21,053 bases of DNA from Acidobacteriota bacterium. Lineage in GTDB: Bacteria > Acidobacteriota > Vicinamibacteria > Vicinamibacterales > SCN-69-37. The position numbers and the translations under genes are program-made. Shown here one piece after another: positions 5,882-13,321 of this stretch (positions are counted from its first letter, which is position 1; each line of letters starts with the position of its first letter). The notes beneath the pieces were generated by a model that was not told the DNA's origin, did not search any database, and saw only the letters and a list, made by a program, of their open reading frames with translations. The stretch covers positions 1-21,053 of the forward strand of contig JANLHE010000146.1 in assembly GCA_024653875.1 (NCBI GenBank), in the 5' to 3' direction.

Positions 5882-8440
5882 TCAGGCGTCCGGTGGCGTC
5901 ACGGGCGTAAGACGCACGACGATGGCGGCATCCGCCGGCGCATCGGCGGCGACGTCGAACGCGACGTCCGCGCCCACCACGTTGTTGCCGCCCAGCACGT
6001 CGCCCCGCACGCGCGTCCACTGGGCTTCGTGGGCCGGCTGCAGGCGGATCGCGGCATGCATGGGCACGCCGAACCCGAGCTTGAGCGCGGATCGTTCCTC
6101 GCGGATGCGCGTCGTGATCGCGCACGCCTGCGCGAAGGCGGCCTGGTCGCCGGCCGCGCCACCCGTCCCCGCGTCCGTCGCCGCGACCGGCCACTCCGCG
6201 CGATGCACCGAGCCCGGCTGCCACCACGACCACACTTCCTCGGTCACGAACGGCATGAACGGCGCAAACAACCGCAGCAGCACCGACAACGCGGTCTGCG
6301 CCGCGGCCACCGCCGACTGCGCGGCCGTGTCGTCGCCCTGCCGCCGCCGCTTCACCAGTTCGATGTAGTAGTCGCAGAAGGTCCAGAAGAACGCCTCGAC
6401 GTCGCGCAACGCGCTCGCGTAGTCATAGTCGTCGAGCGCGCGGGTCACCTTGAGCACCAGCGCGTCGAGGTCCGCCAGCATCCCGCGATCGACCGGCTCG
6501 GTGACCGGTCCGATCGGGCTCGTGCGCCCCAGCACGAACTTCGACGCGTTGAGCAGCTTGATGGCCAGCCGGCGGCCCACCTTCATCTGGCCCGGCTCGA
6601 ACGCGGTGTCCACGCCGGGGCCGCCTTTGGCCGCCCAGTACCGGACCGCATCGGACCCGTGTTCGTCCAGCAACCCCTGTGGCGTCACGACGTTGCCCTT
6701 GGACTTCGACATCTTCTTGCGATCCGGATCCAGCACCCATCCGGAAATCGCCGCGTGCGCCCACGGCAGCGCGTCCATCTCCAGGTGCGATCGCAGCACC
6801 GTGGAGAACAACCACGTGCGGATGATGTCGTGCGCCTGCGGCCGCAGCTGCATCGGGAACGTCTGCGCGAACAGCGCCGGATCCCGCTCCCACCCGCACA
6901 CGATGAACGGCGTCAGTGACGACGTGGCCCAGGTGTCCATGACGTCGGGATCGCCGGCGAACCCTCCCGGCGTGCCGCGCTGATCCGCGGTGAACCCGGC
7001 CGGCACATCGGTCGAAGGGTCGACCGGCAGCTGCGCCTCGTCGGGCACGAGCCGCGCGTTGAGATCGGTCGTGCCGTCCTCGCGCACGCGGTACCAGACC
7101 GGAAACGGCACGCCGAAGAACCGCTGCCGGCTGACGCACCAGTCACCATTCAGGCCGTTCACCCAGTTTTCGAACCGCGAGCGCATGTACTCGGGGTGCC
7201 ACTGCAGCGCGCGGCCGCGTGCGAGCAGCGCGTCCCGTTCGTTCATGGTCTGGATGAACCACTGCCGGGAGGTCACGATCTCGAGGGGACGATCACCCTT
7301 CTCGAAAAACTTGACGTGATGGGTGATCGGCCGCGGCTCGCCGAGCAGGTCACCGCTCTCGCGCAGGAGTTCGACGATGCGCGCGCGGGCCTTGACGGCC
7401 GGGAGATTGGCGAGTTGATCGTAGTGGGCCTGCGCGCCCGCCGCGTCGCGGCTCTCCCATCCCTCGCTCCCCCAGGTCACGGGACGGAGCGCACCGTTGG
7501 TCTGGATCACGGCGCGCACAGGCAGGCTCAGTTCGCGCCACCAGGTGACGTCGGTGATATCGCCGAACGTGCAGATCATCGCCACGCCGCTGCCCTTGTC
7601 AGGGTCGGCCAGCGGATGCGCCTTCACGGGCACCGCCACGTTGAAGAGCGGCGTGGTGACCTCGGTCCCAAACAGCGGCTGATACCTGGGGTCGTCGGGA
7701 TGCGCGACCAGCGCGACACACGCGGGCAGCAGCTCGGGGCGCGTCGTGTCGATCTCGATGAAGCCGCCATCCGGGCGCGCGAAGCGGACGCGGTGGTAGG
7801 CGCCGGGCATTTCGCGATCTTCCAGTTCGGCCTGCGCGACGGCGGTGCGGAAGTCCACGTCCCACAGCGTGGGCGCCTCCAGCTGGTAGGCCCGGCCGTG
7901 CTGCAGCAGCCGCAGGAACGCCAGCTGCGAGACGCGCTGCGCGTCCTTGCCGATCGTGGCGTAGGTCATGGACCAGTCCACCGACAGGCCGAGGTACCGC
8001 CACAGCCGCTCGAACACGACTTCGTCTTCAGCCGTCAGGCGCGCGCACAGCTCGACGAAATTCGGGCGCGAGACGGAGATGGGATGTTTGCCGGGCGTGG
8101 CCGGCGGCACGAACGCCGGGTCGTACGGCAGGGACGGATCGCACCGCACGCCGTGGTAATTCTGCACGCGGCGTTCGGTGGGCAAGCCGTTGTCGTCCCA
8201 GCCCATCGGGTACAGGACGGCCTTGCCGCGCATCCGCTGATAGCGCGCGATGACATCGGTGTGCGTGTACGAAAACACATGGCCCACATGCAGCGAGCCG
8301 CTGACCGTGGGCGGCGGCGTGTCGATCGCAAACACCGCGTCACGCGGGGCATTGCGGTCAAACGCATACGAGGCGTCGGCCTCCCAGCGCGCGCGCCATT
8401 TGTCTTCCAGACCTTCCAGAGCGGGTTTTTCAGGAACCAT
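5882..8440 (-). CDS. valS: Valyl-tRNA synthetase
   Basis: Class I aminoacyl-tRNA synthetase of 852 residues that charges tRNA-Val. The HIGH-type motif is HVGH at about 51-54 in the context TPPPTVSGSLHVGHVFSYTH. KMSKS is at about 576-580, followed by KGNV. Typical ValS stretches include YPMGWDDNGLPTERRVQNY and the zinc-free, actinobacterial/archaeal-like layout RCDPSLPYDP. The editing domain occupies the middle and an anticodon-binding helical domain follows after residue about 650. The C-terminal coiled-coil arm of the longer (880-950 residue) bacterial ValS is not visible; the protein ends in a beta-rich tail. The ATG at 8440 lies 33 bases after the stop of the receiver-domain gene, so the two may share a transcript. 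Confidence 0.95.
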   Translation of the reverse strand: MVPEKPALEGLEDKWRARWEADASYAFDRNAPRDAVFAIDTPPPTVSGSLHVGHVFSYTHTDVIARYQRMRGKAVLYPMGWDDNGLPTERRVQNYHGVRCDPSLPYDPAFVPPATPGKHPISVSRPNFVELCARLTAEDEVVFERLWRYLGLSVDWSMTYATIGKDAQRVSQLAFLRLLQHGRAYQLEAPTLWDVDFRTAVAQAELEDREMPGAYHRVRFARPDGGFIEIDTTRPELLPACVALVAHPDDPRYQPLFGTEVTTPLFNVAVPVKAHPLADPDKGSGVAMICTFGDITDVTWWRELSLPVRAVIQTNGALRPVTWGSEGWESRDAAGAQAHYDQLANLPAVKARARIVELLRESGDLLGEPRPITHHVKFFEKGDRPLEIVTSRQWFIQTMNERDALLARGRALQWHPEYMRSRFENWVNGLNGDWCVSRQRFFGVPFPVWYRVREDGTTDLNARLVPDEAQLPVDPSTDVPAGFTADQRGTPGGFAGDPDVMDTWATSSLTPFIVCGWERDPALFAQTFPMQLRPQAHDIIRTWLFSTVLRSHLEMDALPWAHAAISGWVLDPDRKKMSKSKGNVVTPQGLLDEHGSDAVRYWAAKGGPGVDTAFEPGQMKVGRRLAIKLLNASKFVLGRTSPIGPVTEPVDRGMLADLDALVLKVTRALDDYDYASALRDVEAFFWTFCDYYIELVKRRRQGDDTAAQSAVAAAQTALSVLLRLFAPFMPFVTEEVWSWWQPGSVHRAEWPVAATDAGTGGAAGDQAAFAQACAITTRIREERSALKLGFGVPMHAAIRLQPAHEAQWTRVRGDVLGGNNVVGADVAFDVAADAPADAAIVVRLTPVTPPDA

Positions 8441-8473
8441 TCGATGTATCGGGCGGCTTCGCGAACGAGGCGC

Positions 8474-9718
8474 TTATGTCTTGATCCGTTCGATTTCCTC
8501 GCGGATGAGACGTTCAGCCGTTTCGAGGACCACCTTGCGGACCACTTCATCGGTCATGCGCGTGACCACGCGCTTGACCACTTCTTCCACCGCGGCGTCC
8601 GAGAGCGCGGGGCTTCCCGCGGCTGACGGCCGCAGCTGCGGTTGTGTCTGCTCGGCGGCCAGCAGCGCGGAAAATGCCGACGCCAGTGAAGGCGGAGGCT
8701 GTTGCGGCGCCGGCGGTGGCGGCGGAGTGGGCGGCACAGGCGCAGGCGCCGGGGGCGGCACGAACACGACAGGCACGGGCTCGGGTTTTGGCTCAGGCAC
8801 CGAAGGCGGCGGCGCCGGCGCTGGCGACGGCGCCGGAATGAACGCCTCCAACGGCTCGAGTGGTGGCGGTGGAGGCGCCTCGACGAGCGAAACGGGCTCC
8901 GGCTCCGGCGCGCGCGCGGGCAGGTCCCAGTCCATGTCTTCCGCGAAGTGTGACGGCGCGCTCGCCGCCCGCTCGCGGGGCTCCTCGGGGGCCGCGCTCC
9001 GCAATTCGTGGATGTCACGCTGAAAGTCCGACACCGTCTCCGCGTCGAGTTTGCCCGGGGCCGCCACGGGATCCAGCCGTGAAAACGCGAGATCCAAATC
9101 GTCAAGGCCGAGTTCGAACGCGGCTTCCGCCGGCGGAGCGGACGAGACCGGTCCCGGCTCCGGCATGGTGTCAAACGCAGGGGCCGATCGGGGCGGCGAC
9201 AGTTCCAGGGGCTGCGCGCGCGGCGGCAGCAAGTGCGACCCATCGGCCGGGGCCGCCGGCGGCGGCGCGGCTTTCGCCGGCCCGGTCCGCGCGGGTCGCG
9301 TGTCCACGCGAGGCATGTCGGCCGGCCACAGATCGGCCGGGCGCTGTCCGGACAACAACGCGCGCACCTGCGCCAGCAGCTGCCGCGGCTCGAACGGCTT
9401 CACCAGCACGCCGTCGCACCCGGCGCGCCTGGCGCGTTCCTCGTCGATTGGTTCGAACGCACCGGTCAGCAGCAGCACCGGCACCTGGGCCAGCGCCGGA
9501 GTCCCTTTCATGTGCGCGGCCACCTGGTAGCCGTCCACACGCCGCATTCCCACGTCAGCCAGCACGATGTCCGGGCGCTCGGCGGTCATCCGGGCGATGG
9601 CCGACTCCCCGTCGCCGACCGAGACGACGCGCATGCCCTGCTCGGCAAACGTCAACTCAATCACGCGTTGAATCGTGACGCTGTCGTCGGCAAGCAGAAG
9701 GGTCGGCATCGTGTTCAC
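8474..9718 (-). CDS. Response regulator receiver protein with Pro-rich linker and conserved C-terminal helix
   Basis: A 414-residue protein (411 if it starts at the ATG at 9709). Residues 4-125 form a CheY-type receiver: acidic pair Asp11/Asp12, phosphoacceptor Asp55 in VLADVG, Thr85 in LLLTGAF and Lys107 in LVKPFE. Residues about 130-360 are low-complexity, rich in Pro, Ala and Glu, with runs such as PPPPAPQQPPP. The last about 45 residues (VEEVVKRVVTRMTDEVVRKVV...) are a predicted amphipathic helix. No DNA-binding or enzymatic output domain is present. The GTG at 9718 overlaps the upstream stop (GTGTGA) with GAGG 4 bases before it; the ATG at 9709 has the same GAGG 13 bases away. A scaffold or localisation role, as in some myxobacterial and acidobacterial receiver proteins, is inference. 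No histidine kinase is adjacent. Confidence 0.8.
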   Translation of the reverse strand: MNTMPTLLLADDSVTIQRVIELTFAEQGMRVVSVGDGESAIARMTAERPDIVLADVGMRRVDGYQVAAHMKGTPALAQVPVLLLTGAFEPIDEERARRAGCDGVLVKPFEPRQLLAQVRALLSGQRPADLWPADMPRVDTRPARTGPAKAAPPPAAPADGSHLLPPRAQPLELSPPRSAPAFDTMPEPGPVSSAPPAEAAFELGLDDLDLAFSRLDPVAAPGKLDAETVSDFQRDIHELRSAAPEEPRERAASAPSHFAEDMDWDLPARAPEPEPVSLVEAPPPPPLEPLEAFIPAPSPAPAPPPSVPEPKPEPVPVVFVPPPAPAPVPPTPPPPPAPQQPPPSLASAFSALLAAEQTQPQLRPSAAGSPALSDAAVEEVVKRVVTRMTDEVVRKVVLETAERLIREEIERIKT

Positions 9719-10122
9719 ACAACCTCAGCGCGCGGGGGCACCTGTTCGGTAATGAAATCGACAATATTCTGCATGGGGCTGCCCGGCAGGAAGATGCCGG
9801 CAATGCCCATCGCCTGCAGCTTCGGGCGGTCCACGTCGGGAATGATGCCGCCGACCACCACCTTCACGTGGTCCAGCCCTTTCTCCTTCAGCAGCGACAT
9901 CACCTTCGGGCAGATATGCATGTGGGCGCCGCTCAGGATGGACAATCCAATCACATCGGCATCCTCCTGCAAAGCCGCGGCCACGATCATCTCGGGGGTC
10001 TGCCGCAGCCCGGTGTAAATCACTTCCATTCCGGCATCGCGCAGCGCGCGCGCGATGACCTTGGCGCCACGATCGTGGCCGTCGAGTCCGGGCTTGGCGA
10101 TAACGACACGGATGGTTCGCAT
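9715..10122 (-). CDS. Acyl-CoA mutase small subunit, B12-binding (methylmalonyl-CoA mutase C-terminal domain family; IcmB-like)
   Basis: A 135-residue cobalamin-binding subunit. It carries the base-off/His-on signature DGHDRG (Asp14, His16, Gly19), where His16 coordinates cobalt. SILSGAHM supplies the SxL motif and VVVGGIIP the GG motif of the Rossmann-like fold. Length matches stand-alone small subunits such as IcmB (about 136 residues). The ATG at 10122 overlaps the stop of the large-subunit gene (TAATG), so the two subunits are translationally coupled. An in-frame extension to 10155 lies entirely inside the large-subunit gene and is not needed. With the large subunit it would form an adenosylcobalamin-dependent carbon-skeleton mutase; see the large subunit for the substrate question. 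Confidence 0.9.
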   Translation of the reverse strand: MRTIRVVIAKPGLDGHDRGAKVIARALRDAGMEVIYTGLRQTPEMIVAAALQEDADVIGLSILSGAHMHICPKVMSLLKEKGLDHVKVVVGGIIPDVDRPKLQAMGIAGIFLPGSPMQNIVDFITEQVPPRAEVV

Positions 10123-11801
10123 TAGATCGACGGGACCTCTTCGTATTCGCCCCACACCTCGCGGAGCGCGTCACACATCTCGCCGACGGTGGCATAGGCG
10201 CGCACGCAGTCGAGCAAGGGATACATGGTGTTGCCGGCGCCGCGCGCCGCGCCTTTCAACGCGTCCAGTGTCGTGGCGACGCGGGCGTTATCGCGCGTGC
10301 GCTTCAACTCCGCGAGCCGGATCAGCTGCATGTCGGACGTCTGATCGTCAATGTACAGGATCGGGAACGGCGGCTCGTCGGCATCGACATACCCGTTCAC
10401 GCCGACGATGATCTTGTCCTTCCGTTCCACCGACTGCTGGAAGCGATACGAGGACTCGGCGATCTCCCGCTGCGGGAACCCGGCTTCCACGGCCGCCACC
10501 ATCCCGCCCATGCGGTCGATCGCGTCGAAGTACTTGTACACGCCCTCTTCCATGTCGAGGGTCAGCCGCTCGATGAAGTACGAGCCGCCCAGCGGATCCA
10601 CCACGTTGGTCACGCCGCTTTCATGGGCAATCACCTGCTGCGTGCGCAGGGCCAGCGTCGCCGCCTCGGCCGTCGGCAGCGCCAGGGCTTCATCCAGCGA
10701 GTTGGTGTGCAGCGAGTTGGTGCCGCCCAGCACGGCCGACAACGCCTGCAGGGCCGTGCGCACGACGTTGTTGTAGGGCTGCTGCGCGGTCAGCGACACG
10801 CCGGCCGTCTGGCTGTGGAACCGGAGCTTCAGCGACCGCTCGTCCTTCGCGCCGAACCGGTCCCGCATCACCGTCGCCCAGATCTTGCGCGCCGCGCGGT
10901 ACTTGGCGATCTCCTCGAAGAAGTCCGAGTGCGCGTTGAAGAAGAACGAGATGCGCGGCACGAAGTCGTCCACATCCAGGCCGGCGTCAATGCCCCACTG
11001 GACGTACTCGATGCCATCGCGCAGTGTGAACGCGAGCTCCTGAAGCGCCGTCGCGCCCGCTTCGCGGATGTGATACCCGCTGACCGAAATCGTGTTCCAC
11101 TTCGGGACGTCCTTCGCGCAGAACTCGAAGATGTCCGTGATGAGCCGCATGGAGGGCCGCGGCGGGAAGATGTATTCCTTCTGCGCGATGAACTCTTTCA
11201 GGATGTCGTTCTGAATGGTGCCCGACAACGTCTTCCAGTCCGCGCCCTGCTGTTCGGCCACCACGAGGTACATCGCGAAGATCATCGGCGCCGGCGAGTT
11301 GATCGTCATCGACGTCGTGATGTCGGCCAGCGTGATCCCGTCAAACAGGCGCTCCATGTCGGCCAGCGACATGACGGACACGCCGCACTTGCCCACCTCG
11401 CCGAGCGACAGCGGATGATCGGGGTCCCTCCCCATCAGCGTCGGCAGATCGAACGCCACGCTGAGCCCGGTCCCGCCGGCGCCGAGCAGCTGCTTGTAGC
11501 GCCCGTTGGTTTCCTCGGGCGTGCCGAACCCCGCGAACTGCCGCATCGTCCACAACTTGCCGCGGTAGCCGGTCGGATGGATGCCGCGCGTGTACGGAAA
11601 TTCCCCCGGGGCGGGCGCGTCGCGCGTCACCTCGAAGTCCCGCACGTCCTCCGCGGTGTACAGCCGATCGATGGGCCGCCCGGAAATCGTGGTGAACGGC
11701 CCGGGGCGCTCGGGAGACTTGCGAAGGGCCGGCTCCAGCACGTCCCGCTCCCACTTGGCTGTGGCGGTATCGGCCGGGGTATCCGTCGCTGCGGGTTTCA
11801 T
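10122..11801 (-). CDS. Acyl-CoA mutase large subunit (methylmalonyl-CoA mutase family, isobutyryl-CoA-mutase-like)
   Basis: Catalytic TIM-barrel subunit, 559 residues, of an adenosylcobalamin-dependent mutase; the B12 domain is on the next gene. Family marks are RGIHPTGYRGKLWTMRQFAGFG (about 72-93), GLSVAFDLPTLMGRDPDHP, TTSMTINSPA, and SISGYH-type NTISVSGYHIREAG. At the two substrate-selecting positions it has Phe89 (RQFAGFG) and Gln207 (FIAQKEYIF). Methylmalonyl-CoA mutase has Tyr and Arg there, isobutyryl-CoA mutase Phe and Gln. The split subunits and sizes also match IcmA/IcmB. I therefore infer isobutyryl-CoA/n-butyryl-CoA interconversion, although automatic annotation would probably say methylmalonyl-CoA mutase. 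The ATG at 11801 is preceded by TATAAT; a TTG at 11810 is a less likely start. It heads the minus-strand run. Confidence 0.9.
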   Translation of the reverse strand: MKPAATDTPADTATAKWERDVLEPALRKSPERPGPFTTISGRPIDRLYTAEDVRDFEVTRDAPAPGEFPYTRGIHPTGYRGKLWTMRQFAGFGTPEETNGRYKQLLGAGGTGLSVAFDLPTLMGRDPDHPLSLGEVGKCGVSVMSLADMERLFDGITLADITTSMTINSPAPMIFAMYLVVAEQQGADWKTLSGTIQNDILKEFIAQKEYIFPPRPSMRLITDIFEFCAKDVPKWNTISVSGYHIREAGATALQELAFTLRDGIEYVQWGIDAGLDVDDFVPRISFFFNAHSDFFEEIAKYRAARKIWATVMRDRFGAKDERSLKLRFHSQTAGVSLTAQQPYNNVVRTALQALSAVLGGTNSLHTNSLDEALALPTAEAATLALRTQQVIAHESGVTNVVDPLGGSYFIERLTLDMEEGVYKYFDAIDRMGGMVAAVEAGFPQREIAESSYRFQQSVERKDKIIVGVNGYVDADEPPFPILYIDDQTSDMQLIRLAELKRTRDNARVATTLDALKGAARGAGNTMYPLLDCVRAYATVGEMCDALREVWGEYEEVPSI

Positions 11802-11809
11802 GGCCCCCA

Positions 11810-11815
11810 ATTATA
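11810..11815 (-). promoter_or_regulatory. Putative -10 box of the acyl-CoA mutase operon (TATAAT)
   Basis: A perfect TATAAT on the minus strand ends 8 bases before the ATG at 11801. Transcription from it would begin at or next to the start codon, giving a leaderless or near-leaderless mRNA. No good -35 box is seen at 16-18 bases upstream, so the assignment rests on the -10 box alone. Confidence 0.4.
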
Positions 11816-11878
11816 TATGCGACAACAACTTATCCGGCCCCTGCGAAGGCGGCTCTCGCCGGTCGGCATTCCGGCGCG

Positions 11879-11907
11879 TTGACTTCATTCACGGCACTCG
11901 GTAATCT
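11879..11907 (+). promoter_or_regulatory. Sigma70-like promoter of glutamate dehydrogenase gene
   Basis: TTGACT at 11879-11884, a 17-base spacer, then TAATCT at 11902-11907. The -35 box matches the consensus at five of six bases and the -10 box keeps the key TA...T. The expected start is near 11914, just before the hairpin at 11920. The rest of the gap between the divergent mutase gene and this promoter (11816-11878) shows nothing else I can identify. Confidence 0.5.
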
Positions 11908-11919
11908 CCGAAGGTTAGG

Positions 11920-11953
11920 CCACTGACGGCGGGGCCCGTAGTGGCATTTTTTT
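11920..11953 (+). terminator. Intrinsic-terminator-like hairpin in the glutamate dehydrogenase leader (possible attenuator)
   Basis: CCACT (11920-11924) pairs with AGTGG (11940-11944), and ACGG (11926-11929) with CCGT (11936-11939). One G is bulged and the loop is CGGGGC. CA and then seven T residues (11947-11953) follow. The structure faces the plus strand only; the opposite side has no T-run. It lies between the inferred promoter and the start codon, 15 bases before the ATG and just ahead of the GGAG ribosome binding site. No ORF ends before it, so it could terminate a short leader RNA rather than an upstream gene. Confidence 0.55.
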
Positions 11954-11968
11954 CGCGGAGCCATACAG

Positions 11969-13219
11969 ATGTCGTCAGAAAACAATCCCTTCGACGCAAT
12001 GCTCGAGGAATTCAGCGGGGCAGCCAAACTCCTCAATCTCGATCCCGGTATGTGGAAGGTGCTCACCCACCCCAAGCGCCAGGTCATCGTTTCCTGCCCC
12101 GTCGTGATGGATAACGGTCAGGTCGAGGTCTTCACCGGCTACCGCGTCCAATACAACATCACCCTCGGACCCGCCAAGGGCGGCATCCGGTACCACCCGG
12201 ACGTCAACATCAACGAAGTCAAGGCCCTGGCGGCCTGGATGACGTGGAAGTGCGCGGTCGCCGGCATCCCGTTCGGCGGCGGCAAGGGCGGCATCATCTG
12301 CGACCCCACCAGGATGTCGCCCCGTGAGCTGGAAGCGCTCACCCGCCGTTACATCGGTGAAATCGCCGACCTGATTGGCCCCGACAAGGACGTGCCGGCG
12401 CCCGACGTCAACACCAACTCGCAGACGATGGCGTGGATCATGGACACGTACAGCATGCACGTGGGCGTGACCACCACCGGCGTCGTCACCGGCAAGCCGG
12501 TGGAGATGGGCGGCTCGCTCGGCCGGCGGGAAGCCACCGGGCGCGGGGTCATGATCGTGACCCGGGAATCCGCCAAGCACCTCGGGTTCGACATCAAGGG
12601 CGCCACGGTCGCCGTGCAGGGCTTCGGCAACGTCGGCTCCGTGTCGGCGGATTTGCTCGCGAAAATTGGCGCGACGATCGTCGCGGTCGCGGACTGGAAG
12701 GGCGGCGTCCAGAACAGCAAGGGCCTCGACGTCCCGGCGCTCATCACCTGGACGGAACAACACAAGACCGTGGCGGGATTCCCCGGCGGCGACGCGCTCG
12801 ACCCGGCGAAGATCTTCGAGCAGCCGGTGGACATCCTGATTCCCGCCGCCCTCGAAAATCAGGTCACCGCGCAGAATCATCACCTGATCAAGGCCAGGCT
12901 CATCGTGGAGGGCGCGAACGGCCCGACGACGCCCGAAGCCCATCAGGCGCTGTACAAGCGCGGCGTCTTTGTCGTGCCGGACATCCTCGCGAACGGCGGC
13001 GGCGTCACCACCTCCTACTTCGAGTGGGTGCAGGACCGTCACGGGTATTTCTGGGAGGAGCACGAGGTCAACGAGCGCCTCGAGCGCAAGATGGTGGAGG
13101 CGTTCGACAACGTCCTCGCCACCGCGAAGAAATTCAACATCGATATGCGCACGGCCGCGTATGTCGTCGCCATCAACAAGGTGGCGACGGTCACGCGGTT
13201 GCGCGGGATGTATGCGTAA
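11969..13219 (+). CDS. gdhA: Glu/Leu/Phe/Val-family glutamate dehydrogenase
   Basis: Oxidative deamination of glutamate to 2-oxoglutarate and ammonium (or the reverse) in the cytoplasm, 416 residues, typical of the hexameric NAD-dependent class. The N-terminal substrate domain shows GPAKGGIRYHPDVN (Lys70) and the catalytic-lysine motif PFGGGKGGI (Lys106), with PAPDVNTN following. The nucleotide-binding domain starts near 205 with the Rossmann motif VAVQGFGNVGSVSA. PAALENQV, the EGANGPTTPEA segment and ILANGGGVTTSYFEW complete the family pattern. The ATG at 11969 has GGAG 8 bases upstream. Its leader contains a terminator-like hairpin (11920-11953). The stop abuts, with no spare base, the stop of the convergent 33-codon gene. 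NAD versus NADP preference is not settled here. Confidence 0.95.
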   Translation: MSSENNPFDAMLEEFSGAAKLLNLDPGMWKVLTHPKRQVIVSCPVVMDNGQVEVFTGYRVQYNITLGPAKGGIRYHPDVNINEVKALAAWMTWKCAVAGIPFGGGKGGIICDPTRMSPRELEALTRRYIGEIADLIGPDKDVPAPDVNTNSQTMAWIMDTYSMHVGVTTTGVVTGKPVEMGGSLGRREATGRGVMIVTRESAKHLGFDIKGATVAVQGFGNVGSVSADLLAKIGATIVAVADWKGGVQNSKGLDVPALITWTEQHKTVAGFPGGDALDPAKIFEQPVDILIPAALENQVTAQNHHLIKARLIVEGANGPTTPEAHQALYKRGVFVVPDILANGGGVTTSYFEWVQDRHGYFWEEHEVNERLERKMVEAFDNVLATAKKFNIDMRTAAYVVAINKVATVTRLRGMYA

Positions 13220-13233
13220 TTAGCGCTTAGCGC
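13220..13233 (+). repeat. Heptamer pair TTAGCGC x2
   Basis: Two adjacent perfect copies of TTAGCGC lie at the junction of the glutamate dehydrogenase gene and the convergent 33-codon gene. A similar unit occurs at 20081-20087 (reverse complement) and related NNAGTGC units at 2303-2330 and 18023-18036. Confidence 0.4.
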
Positions 13234-13321
13234 GGCGTGTGCTGTACCACAGGAGGAAGGCAAAGCCCCCCCAGTTCAATCCCAGCAACAGCGTCATCAT
13301 GATCCAGGTGCGGGCGTTCAC
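13220..13321 (-). CDS. Single-span small protein, MetS-like accessory subunit of the adjacent NSS transporter
   Basis: A 33-codon gene, too short for standard ORF calling. Its GTG start overlaps the transporter stop as GTGA, and it ends in TAA at 13222-13220. The product begins MNARTW, continues with the hydrophobic segment IMMTLLLGLNWGGFAFLLWY (about residues 7-26), and ends in a basic tail STRRAKR. The IMM...WGG pattern matches what I know of MetS-type small subunits of methionine/alanine importers, which sit directly downstream of NSS transporter genes and are needed for transport. The basic C-terminus predicts a cytoplasmic tail. Assignment rests on position, overlap and motif; no homology search was possible. 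A pair of TTAGCGC heptamers overlaps its last codons. Confidence 0.72.
   Translation of the reverse strand: MNARTWIMMTLLLGLNWGGFAFLLWYSTRRAKR

Noticed and set aside
8640..8900. Tandem repeat within the Pro-rich linker region
   Set aside because: The region is GC-rich and codon-biased (Pro/Ala), but no fixed-length repeat unit could be defined by eye.
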